A stretch of 64,000 bases of DNA from Methylocystis sp. SC2. GTDB lineage: Bacteria; Pseudomonadota; Alphaproteobacteria; Rhizobiales; Beijerinckiaceae. Location of the stretch: positions 1,086,501 through 1,150,500 of the forward strand of contig NC_018485.1 in the NCBI RefSeq assembly GCF_000304315.1, in the 5' to 3' direction. Within the stretch, counting starts at the first letter, position 1, and every line of letters begins with the position of its first letter. The position numbers and the translations under genes were made by a program. Positions 24,866 through 33,268 of the stretch are shown here, one piece after another. The notes beneath the pieces are model-generated. The model was given only the letters and a program-made list of their open reading frames with translations. It did no database searches and was not told where the DNA came from.

Positions 24866-26797
24866 ATGACGCAGCGATCCGACGCCGGCCCTGCCTCCGG
24901 CGGCGATGGGCAAGTTCACGCCCATCACGGATCCGAGCGGACGCGCGCCGGATTCGCCGGTCTCATCATCGGCTCGATCGGCGTCGTCTACGGCGACATC
25001 GGCACGAGTCCGCTCTATGCCCTGCGCGAGTCGCTCGCGCATCAGGTCCAGTATGACGCGCTGACCGAGGAGTCGGTCATCGGCGCGATTTCGCTTCTGA
25101 TTTTCGCGCTCGTTTTCACCGTGACGATCAAATACGTCATCTTCGTCATGCGCGCCGACAACCGCGGCGAAGGCGGCATTCTTTCGCTGATGGCCCTGGC
25201 GCAGACCGCCATGGGCCGGCGCACGAAAGTCGCCTTTCTGCTCGGCGTCGCGGGCGCGGCGCTCTTCGCCGGCGAGGCGATCATTACGCCGGCCATCTCG
25301 GTGATGTCCGCCATTGAAGGGCTGGAGCTCGTCACCCACCGCTTCAGCGAATTCGTCCTGCCGATCACCATCTTCATCCTTGTCACGCTGTTTTGGGTGC
25401 AAAGTCACGGAACGGCGCGGGTGGCGGCCTTCTTCGGGCCCATCATGATCGCCTTTTTCCTGACCATCGGCGTGCTGGGCGCGATGCATATCCCCGAAGC
25501 GCCCCAGGTGCTGCGCAGTTTCGACCCGCGGCAAGGCATCGCTTTTCTCGTGAGCCACGGCTGGCTCGGCTTCGCCGTCCTCGGCTCGGTTTTCCTCGCG
25601 GTCACCGGCGTCGAGGCGCTTTACGCCGACATGGGGCATTTCGGCCGAGGGCCGATCCGTACGGCCTGGCTCGGATTCGTGCTGCCGGCGCTGCTGCTCA
25701 ACTACCTCGGCCAGGGCGCCCTCGTCCTGTCGCGCCCCGAAGCCGTCGGCAACCCGTTCTTCCTGCTGGCGCCGGACTGGGCGCTGTTGCCGCTTGTCGT
25801 GCTTTCGACGCTGGCGACGACAATCGCCGCGCAAGCGGTGATTACCGGCGCCTTCTCGCTGGCGCGGCAAGCGATTCAGCTCGGCCTTATTCCGCGACTC
25901 GAAGTCACGCATACGTCGGCGTCGCAGGAGGGCCAGATCTATATCGGCCGCATCAACCGGCTGCTGCTCATCGGCGTGGTGCTGCTCGTCATCGCCTTTA
26001 AGAGCTCTTCGGCGCTTGCGTCCGCCTATGGCATCGCGGTCACCGGCACCATGGTGCTGTCGACGTCGCTGCTGTTCATCGTCGCTTGGCGCAAATGGGG
26101 CTGGCCGCTATTCGTATCGATCCTCTTCGCGGCCTCGTTCCTGGTCGTCGAATTCGCCTTTCTGGCCGCCAATCTGATGAAGGTCAAAGACGGCGGCTGG
26201 GTGCCGCTCGCGCTCGGCGGCTGCGTCATGATCATCATGTGGACCTGGACGCGCGGCACGCATCTTCTCGCCGAGAAAACCCATCGCGACTCCATCCCGA
26301 TGATGGAGCTCATCGCGATGCTGCAGAAGTCGAAACCGACGCGCGTGCCCGGCACGGCGATCTTTCTGACGAGCGATCCGGCGGTCGCCCCGACCGCGCT
26401 GATGCACAATCTCAAGCACAACAAGGTTCTGCACGAGCGCGTGCTGGTGATCTGCGTGAAGACCGAAGACCGGCCGCGCGTCGCGCCGGGCAGGCGCTTC
26501 GAAATCGATAAGCTCAGCGACGATTTCTATCGCGCGACGCTGCATTATGGCTTCATGGAGAGCCCGCGCGTACCGGCCGCGCTCGCGGCCATGCGCAAGG
26601 CGGGGTTCAAATACGACATCATGACCACGAGCTTCTTCCTGGGCCGGCGCTCGATCAAGGAAAGCCCCTCCTCCGAAATGCCCGTCTGGCAGGACAAGCT
26701 CTACGTCGCGCTGACCCGCCAGGCCGCCAATGCGACGGACTTCTTCTCGATCCCCTCCGACCGCGTCGTCGAACTGGGCGCGCAGGTGACGATTTAG
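24866..26797 (+). CDS. kup: Low-affinity potassium transporter Kup
   Basis: A 643-residue Kup/TrkD/HAK-family K+ symporter. The N-terminal helix carries the hallmark GSIGVVYGDIGTSPLYAL, followed by about twelve helices and a roughly 150-residue cytoplasmic C-terminal domain (from about RTKTHLL-type turn at residue 470). GEGGILSLMALAQT and the TGVEALYADMGHFG segment are conserved. Kup imports K+ with protons and works at low pH. AAAGGAAA precedes the ATG. The length is normal for the family. It lies upstream of trpA by 149 bases, probably as a separate unit. Confidence 0.95.
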   Translation: MTQRSDAGPASGGDGQVHAHHGSERTRAGFAGLIIGSIGVVYGDIGTSPLYALRESLAHQVQYDALTEESVIGAISLLIFALVFTVTIKYVIFVMRADNRGEGGILSLMALAQTAMGRRTKVAFLLGVAGAALFAGEAIITPAISVMSAIEGLELVTHRFSEFVLPITIFILVTLFWVQSHGTARVAAFFGPIMIAFFLTIGVLGAMHIPEAPQVLRSFDPRQGIAFLVSHGWLGFAVLGSVFLAVTGVEALYADMGHFGRGPIRTAWLGFVLPALLLNYLGQGALVLSRPEAVGNPFFLLAPDWALLPLVVLSTLATTIAAQAVITGAFSLARQAIQLGLIPRLEVTHTSASQEGQIYIGRINRLLLIGVVLLVIAFKSSSALASAYGIAVTGTMVLSTSLLFIVAWRKWGWPLFVSILFAASFLVVEFAFLAANLMKVKDGGWVPLALGGCVMIIMWTWTRGTHLLAEKTHRDSIPMMELIAMLQKSKPTRVPGTAIFLTSDPAVAPTALMHNLKHNKVLHERVLVICVKTEDRPRVAPGRRFEIDKLSDDFYRATLHYGFMESPRVPAALAAMRKAGFKYDIMTTSFFLGRRSIKESPSSEMPVWQDKLYVALTRQAANATDFFSIPSDRVVELGAQVTI

Positions 26798-26946
26798 CGC
26801 GCGCGAAAACAGTGGACGGGAGGGGGGCCAGGCACTAAGCAACGGCGGCCCCCGCGTGGCGCGCGCAAGAGCCGAAAAGGGCCGGCGGCGCCCGGTCGAG
26901 AAGGCTTTTTGAAGATTTCGCCGCTTACGAAGGACGTCTGTCGCTT

Positions 26947-27813
26947 ATGCCCACCCGCATCGATGATCGCTTCGCCGCCCTCAAGAAGGAAGGGCGCGCC
27001 GCCCTCGTGACCTTTGTGATGGCCGGCGACCCGGATCTCGCGACGTCGCTCGACATCTTGCGCGGCCTGCCCGGCGCCGGCGCGGACGTCATCGAAGTCG
27101 GCATGCCTTTCACCGATCCGATGGCGGATGGGCCGGCGATCCAGGCGGCGGGCCTGCGCGCGCTCAAGGCCGGGACCACGCTCAAGAAGACCTTGAAGCT
27201 GGTCGCCGACTTCCGCGCCGGAGACGACGCCACCCCCATCGTGCTGATGGGCTACTACAATCCGATCTATGTCTACGGCGTCGACGCCTTCCTGCGCGAC
27301 GCCCGGGACGCCGGCGTCGACGGCCTGATCGTCGTGGACCTGCCGCCCGAAGAAGACGCCGAACTCTGCGTTCCCGCGCGCGACGCCGGGCTGAACTTCA
27401 TTCGCCTCGCGACGCCGACGACCGACGACAAGCGGCTTCCCAAGGTGCTCGAAAATACAAGCGGCTTCGTCTATTATGTGTCGCTCACCGGCATCACCGG
27501 CGCGGCGCTCGCCGACTACGCCGGCGTCAGTCAGGCGGTTGCGCGCATCAAGCGGCACACGGCGCTGCCGATCGCCGTCGGATTTGGCGTCAAGAATGCG
27601 GAGAACGCCGCTGAGATCGCCCGCAACGCCGATGGCGTCGTCGTCGGCACGGCGCTGGTCCAAGCGCTTAAGGCCTCGCTCGACGCCGAGGGCCGCGCCG
27701 GGCCGTCGAGCGTGGGCGCGGTGACCGGGCTCGTCGCGTCCATCGCCGAAGGCGTGCGCGACGCCCGCCCTAAGGGCGGCGTGTTGAGTTGGCTGACGAG
27801 GCTCGTGTCATGA
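26947..27813 (+). CDS. trpA: Tryptophan synthase alpha subunit
   Basis: A 288-residue TIM-barrel protein that cleaves indole-3-glycerol phosphate to indole and glyceraldehyde phosphate for the beta subunit. The catalytic glutamate is in [20 protein letters not shown], which also contains the catalytic aspartate; the phosphate site is in [11 protein letters not shown] and VVVGTALV. Its stop codon overlaps the accD start (ATGA at 27810-27813), so the two are translationally coupled. In most relatives trpF and trpB precede trpA; here kup is upstream and trpB is not in the window. Confidence 0.96.
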   Translation: MPTRIDDRFAALKKEGRAALVTFVMAGDPDLATSLDILRGLPGAGADVIEVGMPFTDPMADGPAIQAAGLRALKAGTTLKKTLKLVADFRAGDDATPIVLMGYYNPIYVYGVDAFLRDARDAGVDGLIVVDLPPEEDAELCVPARDAGLNFIRLATPTTDDKRLPKVLENTSGFVYYVSLTGITGAALADYAGVSQAVARIKRHTALPIAVGFGVKNAENAAEIARNADGVVVGTALVQALKASLDAEGRAGPSSVGAVTGLVASIAEGVRDARPKGGVLSWLTRLVS

Positions 27814-28676
27814 ATTGGTATTCGAACGTCGTCCCGCCGAAGATCAAGGCGCTGATCAAGCGCGAAGCGCCCGAAAATCTCTGGGTGAAATGTCCCGAGA
27901 GCGGCCAGCTCGTCTTCCACAAGGACATCGAGGCCAATCTCTATGTCGTGCCCGGTTCGGGCTATCACATGCGCTGTCCGGTCGAGACGCGGCTCGCCAG
28001 TCTTTTCGACGGCGGCGAATGCGAGCTGATTCCGACGCCGGAAGCGCCGCTGGATCCGCTCAAGTTTCGCGACATCAAGCGTTACGTCGACAAGCTGAAG
28101 GAATATCGGGTCAAAACCGGCATGGCGGACGCCGTGACGATCGCCTTCGGCAATCTCGAAGGCTCGCCGGTCACCGTCGCCATTCAGGATTTCGAATTCC
28201 TGGGCGGCTCGCTTGGCATGGCGGCCGGCGAGGCGATCATCGCCGGCTGCGAACATGCGCTCGCCAAGCGCACGCCTTTTGTGATCTTCACGGCGTCGGG
28301 CGGCGCGCGCATGCAGGAGGGCATGTTCTCGCTCATGCAGATGCCGCGCACGACCATCGCCGTGCAGCGCCTGCGCGATGCCCGCCTGCCCTATATCGTC
28401 GTGCTGACCAATCCGACGACGGGCGGCGTCACGGCGTCCTACGCCATGCTCGGCGACGTGCAGATCGCCGAACCCGGCGCGATCATCGGCTTCGCCGGCG
28501 CCCGCGTGATTGAGCAAACGATCCGCGAGAAGCTGCCCGAAGGCTTCCAGCGCGCCGAATATCTGCGCGATCACGGCATGGTCGATATGGTGGTGCCGCG
28601 TCAGGAGCTGCGCCAGACGCTGGCGCGCCTCTGCGGTCTCCTGACCAAGTCGCCGCCGCGACGCGCCGCCGCCTGA
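27810..28676 (+). CDS. accD: Acetyl-CoA carboxylase carboxyltransferase beta subunit
   Basis: A 288-residue crotonase-fold carboxyltransferase subunit that, with AccA, moves carboxyl from biotin to acetyl-CoA for fatty acid synthesis. Core motifs: [27 protein letters not shown] and [14 protein letters not shown]. The N-terminal zinc ribbon is degenerate: the E. coli four-cysteine pattern is reduced to one aligned cysteine (WVKCPESGQ; the later pair reads VVPGSG). The same loss is familiar in alphaproteobacterial AccD. The start ATG overlaps the trpA stop, and folC follows 20 bases later, giving the conserved trpA-accD-folC order. Confidence 0.95.
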   Translation: MNWYSNVVPPKIKALIKREAPENLWVKCPESGQLVFHKDIEANLYVVPGSGYHMRCPVETRLASLFDGGECELIPTPEAPLDPLKFRDIKRYVDKLKEYRVKTGMADAVTIAFGNLEGSPVTVAIQDFEFLGGSLGMAAGEAIIAGCEHALAKRTPFVIFTASGGARMQEGMFSLMQMPRTTIAVQRLRDARLPYIVVLTNPTTGGVTASYAMLGDVQIAEPGAIIGFAGARVIEQTIREKLPEGFQRAEYLRDHGMVDMVVPRQELRQTLARLCGLLTKSPPRRAAA

Positions 28677-28696
28677 TATCGCGAGGCGCAGCCGCA

Positions 28697-30013
28697 ATGG
28701 ATCAGCATGACGCGATCCTGTCGCGACTGCTCACGCTTCATCCAAAGAAGATTGATCTGTCGCTGGGGCGCACGGAGCGGCTGCTCGCCGCGCTCGGACG
28801 ACCGGAGCTCAGACTGCCGCCCATCATTCACGTCGCCGGAACCAACGGCAAAGGCTCGACGCTCGCCTTTCTGCGCGCGATGCTCGAAGCCGCCGGCAAG
28901 CGCGTGCATGTCTACACCTCGCCTCACTTGCTGCGCTTCAATGAGCGCATCCGTCTCGGCGCCGACGGCGGCGGCAAGCTTGTCGACGACGAGCGTCTGA
29001 ACGCGGCGCTCGAACGTTGCGAACAGGCGAACGCTGGGCAGCCGATCACCTTCTTCGAGATCACGACCGCGGCGGCCTTTTTGCTCTTCGCCGATGCGCC
29101 GGCCGACTGGCTGCTGCTCGAGACGGGCCTCGGCGGGCGCTATGACGCAACCAACGTCATCTCGCAGCCCAAATGCGCCATCATCACCTCGATCTCCCTC
29201 GACCATCTCGAATTTCTCGGCGATACGGTCGAAAAGATCGCCCATGAGAAGGCCGGAATCTTGAAGAAGGGCGCGCCGGGCGTGATCGGCTTCCAGTCGG
29301 AGCCCGTGGCGAGGGCGCTGGAGCGCGAGGCGCGACGCGTCGGCGTGACGCCGATCGTCGCCGGGCGGGACTTTCACATCTGCAACGAGAACGGGCGCCT
29401 CGTTTATGAGGACGAGCGCGGTTTGCTCGATCTGCCGCTGCCGCGGCTCGCCGGACGCCACCAGCATGAGAACGCCGCCGGCGCCATCGCCGCCCTGCGC
29501 GCCGTCGCCCCGGAGATTCCGCCCGCGGCGATCGAGGCGGGGCTCACGCGCGCCGAATGGCCGGCGCGGCTGCAGCGGCTCATACGGGGGCGCATCGTCG
29601 AACTCGCCCCGCCCGGCGCCGAGGTGTGGCTCGACGGCGGCCATAATGAGGATGGCGGCCGCGTTCTGGCCGAGGCGATGGCCGAGTTCCACGACAAGGC
29701 GCCGCGCCCGCTGGCGCTGATCTGCGGCGCGCAGACGACCAAGGACATTCGCGCGCTGCTCAAGCATTTCGTCGGACTGGCGCGCGAAGTCGTCGCGGTG
29801 CCGGTCGAAGGCGAGCATAAGAGCTGGCCGCCCGAGGACGTCGTGAACCTCGCCAGAGCCGAGGGGATGCCCGGCGCCGCGGCGGGCGGCGTCGAGGAAG
29901 CGCTCGCGCTCCTTTCGACGCGCCGCTTCGACGCGCCGCCGCGCGTGCTGATCGCAGGTTCGCTGTATCTCGCCGCCTCGGTGCTGGCGGCCAACGGCTC
30001 GGTGGTGGAGTGA
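28697..30013 (+). CDS. folC: Folylpolyglutamate synthase / dihydrofolate synthase
   Basis: A 438-residue Mur-ligase-family enzyme that adds glutamate to dihydropteroate and to folates. The P-loop is IHVAGTNGKGSTLAFL near residue 50, followed by TSPHLLRFNERIR, the magnesium-site FFEITTAAAFLLF, and TGLGGRYDATN. The C-terminal domain includes WLDGGHNEDGG. The length and layout are normal. It is the last gene of the trpA-accD-folC unit. Because this organism also uses H4MPT, FolC serves the parallel folate pool rather than the archaeal-type cofactor. Confidence 0.94.
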   Translation: MDQHDAILSRLLTLHPKKIDLSLGRTERLLAALGRPELRLPPIIHVAGTNGKGSTLAFLRAMLEAAGKRVHVYTSPHLLRFNERIRLGADGGGKLVDDERLNAALERCEQANAGQPITFFEITTAAAFLLFADAPADWLLLETGLGGRYDATNVISQPKCAIITSISLDHLEFLGDTVEKIAHEKAGILKKGAPGVIGFQSEPVARALEREARRVGVTPIVAGRDFHICNENGRLVYEDERGLLDLPLPRLAGRHQHENAAGAIAALRAVAPEIPPAAIEAGLTRAEWPARLQRLIRGRIVELAPPGAEVWLDGGHNEDGGRVLAEAMAEFHDKAPRPLALICGAQTTKDIRALLKHFVGLAREVVAVPVEGEHKSWPPEDVVNLARAEGMPGAAAGGVEEALALLSTRRFDAPPRVLIAGSLYLAASVLAANGSVVE

Positions 30014-30065
30014 GCCGCGCCGCCCGTTTCGCCCGCGCCGCGACATCGCCGAAGCGGGCCGGGTC

Positions 30066-30749
30066 TCACGCTCTTGAAAGCGCCTCCACAAGCTTGCGGG
30101 CCGCCGGATCGGAGGACGCCGGATTCTGACCGGTGATCAGCTGGCCGTCCCGGACGACATGCGGAGCCCAGTCCGCCGCCTTCGAGAAGCGCCCGCCCTT
30201 CGCCTGAAGCTCGTCCTCGACAAGGAACGGAACGACGTGGGTGAGGCCGACCGCCTCCTCCTCGCCATTGGTGAAGCCGGTCACCGTCTTGCCCGCGACC
30301 AGCGGCAGACCGTCGGGACCTTCGACATGGCGCAGCACGCCCGGCGCGTGGCAGACGAGCGCGATGGGTTTGCCGGCGCGGACGAAGGATTCGATCAGCC
30401 TGATCGAATCCCGGTCCTCGGCGAGGTCCCACATCGGCCCATGGCCGCCGGGATAGAACACCGCGTCGAAATCCTCCTGACGGACGCTGTCGAGCCGCGC
30501 GGTGTCGGCGAGGCGCGCCTTGGCCGCCTCATCCGCCTCGAACCGGCGGGTGAGCTCGGTCTGGAATCGGGGTTCACTGCTTTTTGGGTCGAGCGGCGGC
30601 TGACCGCCCTTGGGCGACGCCAGCGTGATCTCGGCGCCGGCGTCGAGAAAGACGTAATAGGGCGCCACCAGCTCTTCCAGCCAGAAGCCTGTCTTTTCAC
30701 CGGTGTCGCCGAGCTTGTCGTGCGAGGTGAGAACGATGAGGATTTTCAT
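30066..30749 (-). CDS. DJ-1/PfpI-family protein (type 1 glutamine amidotransferase-like)
   Basis: A 227-residue protein of the DJ-1/HchA group. The nucleophilic elbow cysteine is in IALVCHAPGVLRH, the conserved glutamate region is at FDAVFYPGGHGPMWDL, and the C-terminal ITGQNPASS is typical of the HchA-like subfamily. Members are chaperones, deglycases or glyoxalase III enzymes dealing with methylglyoxal; such a role would suit aldehyde stress in a methylotroph, but this is inference. ATG 30749 is chosen because CAGGAGAAA precedes it; longer in-frame starts lack this. It is divergent from the C1 cofactor cluster. Confidence 0.88.
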   Translation of the reverse strand: MKILIVLTSHDKLGDTGEKTGFWLEELVAPYYVFLDAGAEITLASPKGGQPPLDPKSSEPRFQTELTRRFEADEAAKARLADTARLDSVRQEDFDAVFYPGGHGPMWDLAEDRDSIRLIESFVRAGKPIALVCHAPGVLRHVEGPDGLPLVAGKTVTGFTNGEEEAVGLTHVVPFLVEDELQAKGGRFSKAADWAPHVVRDGQLITGQNPASSDPAARKLVEALSRA

Positions 30750-30927
30750 GGATTTCTCCTGTTTGGGGAGCACGTTCGCATGCTTGGAGTTGCGAAAAAA
30801 TGACGCAATGGTCCGGCGGCGCCCGGCGCGAGCAGGAGGGTAGGCGCGCGAGGCCACTTGGATTCGGGGAAAATTTGCTCCACAAGCGCGCGGAAGCGCG
30901 TTGCGCAACGACTGGAGCCAAGAACTC

Positions 30928-32073
30928 ATGACCTTGATGTTGGCGAGCGTTCTCTCCCGCGATGAGGCGGAGATCGCCCTCGCGCGCGGCGCCGACATCA
31001 TCGACTGCAAGGCGCCCTCGCGCGGCGCGCTGGGCGCCCTACCCCTGGACACCGTCGCCGAGATCGTCGCCTTCGTCGACGGCCGCCGCCCGGTCAGCGC
31101 CGTCGTCGAACTGCCGCATGACGTCGCGCATGCGCGCCGCGACTTTGAAGAGGTCGTCGCGGCGGGCGTCGATTATGTGAAATTCGCCCTGCCGGCGACG
31201 CCCGACGCCGTCGAGATCATCGAGGCGCTGGCGCCGCTGACCGCAAGAACAAAGCTCGTCGCCGTCCTCTTCGCCGATCTCGGCCCCGAATTCGACACTC
31301 TCGAGCCGCTGGCCGGCGCCGGCTTTCATGGCGCGATGCTGGACACCGCGCATAAAGGCAAAGGCCGACTGGTCGACTTTATGAGCGTCGGCGCGCTGTC
31401 CGAATTCGTCGCGCGCTGCCGTGAGCTCGGGCTCGCCTCGGGACTGGCTGGGGCGTTGGAGTCTCCCGACGTGCCGCGCCTGCTCGTCACCGGCGCGGAT
31501 GTGCTGGGCTTTCGCGGCGCGCTCTGCGCGCATGGCGAGCGGCGCGCCGCCATCGACGCCCGCGCCACGATGCTGATCCGCGATTTGATTCCTTCGACGC
31601 GAGGCGCGCACGCCGAATTTCACGCCCACTGGTCGTTCCTTGGCCGCGGCTATATCGAGCCCCCCGGCGCGAACGACACCGATTGCGTGTTTCTCAAGGA
31701 TTATGTCGCGCCCGTCGAGATCGGCGCCTACGCCCACGAACACGGCCATACGCAGCGTGTGCGTTTCAACGTCGAAGCGGAAGTGACCCGCATCAACGGC
31801 TCCGACGACATGCGCTCGATCTTCTCCTATGACGTGATCATGGACGCGATCAAAATGATCCTCGCCGGCGGCCATATCGAGCTTGTCGAAACCATCGCCG
31901 AGCGCCTCGCCGAAAGCGTGCTGCTGCATGAGCGCGTGCGCGCCGTCACCGTGCAGGTGGAAAAGCTTGATGTCGCGCCCGGCGCCGTCGGCGTGAAAAT
32001 CCGGCGCGTCCGCGCCCATGAGGAGGCGCGTCGCGTGCAGCCGGCGCCGATGCGCATCGATGCCGTCAAGTAG
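30928..32073 (+). CDS. mfnB: MfnB-FolB fusion: formylfuranmethyl phosphate synthase plus dihydroneopterin aldolase-like domain
   Basis: A 381-residue two-domain protein. Residues 1-226 match MfnB (formerly DUF556), which makes the furan precursor of methanofuran from glyceraldehyde 3-phosphate; the active-site set is visible as K28 (IIDCKAPSRG), K85 (DYVKFAL), D139 and K143 (MLDTAHKGKG). Residues about 254-370 match dihydroneopterin aldolase: VEIGAYAHEHGHTQRVRFN, then FSYDVIMDAI and GGHIELVETIAERLA. The fused FolB domain could supply the pterin of H4MPT. ATG 30928 follows TGGAG. The stop overlaps mfnE by 14 bases. Family functions are established; the joint role is inference. Confidence 0.88.
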   Translation: MTLMLASVLSRDEAEIALARGADIIDCKAPSRGALGALPLDTVAEIVAFVDGRRPVSAVVELPHDVAHARRDFEEVVAAGVDYVKFALPATPDAVEIIEALAPLTARTKLVAVLFADLGPEFDTLEPLAGAGFHGAMLDTAHKGKGRLVDFMSVGALSEFVARCRELGLASGLAGALESPDVPRLLVTGADVLGFRGALCAHGERRAAIDARATMLIRDLIPSTRGAHAEFHAHWSFLGRGYIEPPGANDTDCVFLKDYVAPVEIGAYAHEHGHTQRVRFNVEAEVTRINGSDDMRSIFSYDVIMDAIKMILAGGHIELVETIAERLAESVLLHERVRAVTVQVEKLDVAPGAVGVKIRRVRAHEEARRVQPAPMRIDAVK

Positions 32074-32698
32074 CGCGCCCCTCGTCGTCAAATTGGGCGG
32101 AAGCCTGCACGCCTCGCCGCGGCTCGCCGAGTGGCTCGCGGCGCTGAAGCGCTACCCGCGGCCGCTGACGATCGTTCCCGGCGGCGGACCCTTCGCCGAC
32201 GCCGTGCGCGCCGCGCAGCCCGCATTAGGCTACGACGATAAAACCGCGCACGCCATGGCGGTTCTGGCGATGGAGCAATATGCGCTGGCGCTCGCGAACC
32301 GTGACGATTCGCTGGAGCTCGCGGCCTCTCGTGACGCAATCGCCGCGGCGCTGGCGCGCGGACGCATCGCCCTTTGGCGGCCGAGCGCCATGGTCGCCGC
32401 GGCGGACGATATCGCGCCCTCCTGGGAGGTCACCTCCGACAGTCTCGCCGCCTGGCTTGCCAAAAAAATCGGCGCTTGCGCGCTGACGCTTATCAAAAGC
32501 GTCGATGTCGGCGACGGCGCCTTACTCAGCGAGATTATGCGTACGGGCGTTGTCGATCCGGCGCTTCCGGATTATCTCGAAGGGACGCCGCTCTTCCTCG
32601 CCGGCCCCTCGTCTCTCCCGCGCGCCGCCGCGCTTCTTGCCGACGGCGTCCCGCCGGGCGCAGCCATCGCAAATTTTCCAACGCGGAAGTTCGCCTGA
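32060..32698 (+). CDS. mfnE: Amino acid kinase family protein, MfnE-like
   Basis: A 212-residue kinase of the aspartokinase/acetylglutamate kinase fold. It starts with VVKLGGSLHASPRL, has the phosphate loop TIVPGGGPFADAVR, and the later LIKSVDV. In archaea MfnE phosphorylates 5-(aminomethyl)-3-furanmethanol phosphate in methanofuran synthesis; bacterial homologues occur in H4MPT clusters of methylotrophs. It begins inside the end of the mfnB-folB gene, and its stop overlaps the next start (TGATG), so the four genes form one tightly coupled operon. Assignment to MfnE rests on family plus context. Confidence 0.82.
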   Translation: MPSSSAPLVVKLGGSLHASPRLAEWLAALKRYPRPLTIVPGGGPFADAVRAAQPALGYDDKTAHAMAVLAMEQYALALANRDDSLELAASRDAIAAALARGRIALWRPSAMVAAADDIAPSWEVTSDSLAAWLAKKIGACALTLIKSVDVGDGALLSEIMRTGVVDPALPDYLEGTPLFLAGPSSLPRAAALLADGVPPGAAIANFPTRKFA

Positions 32699-33255
32699 TG
32701 ACCAAAAAGAAAGTAGTCACGCCGCGCTGGGGCTGGGCGCTCACCGGATCCGGGCATTTCTTCACCGAATGTCTCGACATGATCCGCACGCTCGATCACG
32801 TCGATCTTTTCGTCAGCAAAGCGGCGGCGGAAGTCGTGCGCATGTACAAGCACGATCTCGATCTGCCGGAGACCGTTCGCATCTTTAAGGACACCACCGC
32901 GAGCGCGGCGCCGGTCGGGAATTTCTACTATAATTTTTATCACACGCTGGTTCTCGCGCCCGCGACCTCGAACACCGTCGCGAAATGCGTCGCCGGCATT
33001 TCCGACAATCTCGCGACGAATGTCTTCGCGCAGGCGGGCAAATGCCGCGTGCCGACGATCGTCTTCGCCTGCGACACCGCGCCCGAACTCGAAACGCGCG
33101 CGCCCAAGGGCATGGTGATGGTCTATCCGCGCCGCATCGATTTGCAGAACACCGACGCGCTCAAATCCTTCGAAGCGACGCAGGTCGTCGAAAGCCTCGC
33201 GGCGCTGCAGGAGGCGGTGGAGCGCCGCCGTCGCGAAGTCGAGCCGCAACCTTAA
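32698..33255 (+). CDS. Archaeal-type flavoprotein (AfpA/DmrB-like)
   Basis: A 185-residue protein of the flavoprotein (FMN-binding, DFP/Ubix-like) fold. WGWALTGSGHFFTECLDMI is the N-terminal flavin-binding part, and APATSNTVAKCVAGISDNL is the conserved S-N-T loop. Related proteins in methylotrophs (archaeal flavoprotein, or dihydromethanopterin reductase DmrB) are encoded in H4MPT clusters and are linked to reduction of dihydromethanopterin. It contains cysteines at IRTLD-side positions but no clear [4Fe-4S] motif, so I lean to an FMN protein. The start overlaps the mfnE stop. Confidence 0.82.
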   Translation: MTKKKVVTPRWGWALTGSGHFFTECLDMIRTLDHVDLFVSKAAAEVVRMYKHDLDLPETVRIFKDTTASAAPVGNFYYNFYHTLVLAPATSNTVAKCVAGISDNLATNVFAQAGKCRVPTIVFACDTAPELETRAPKGMVMVYPRRIDLQNTDALKSFEATQVVESLAALQEAVERRRREVEPQP

Positions 33256-33268
33256 ACGAAGTCTCCGC

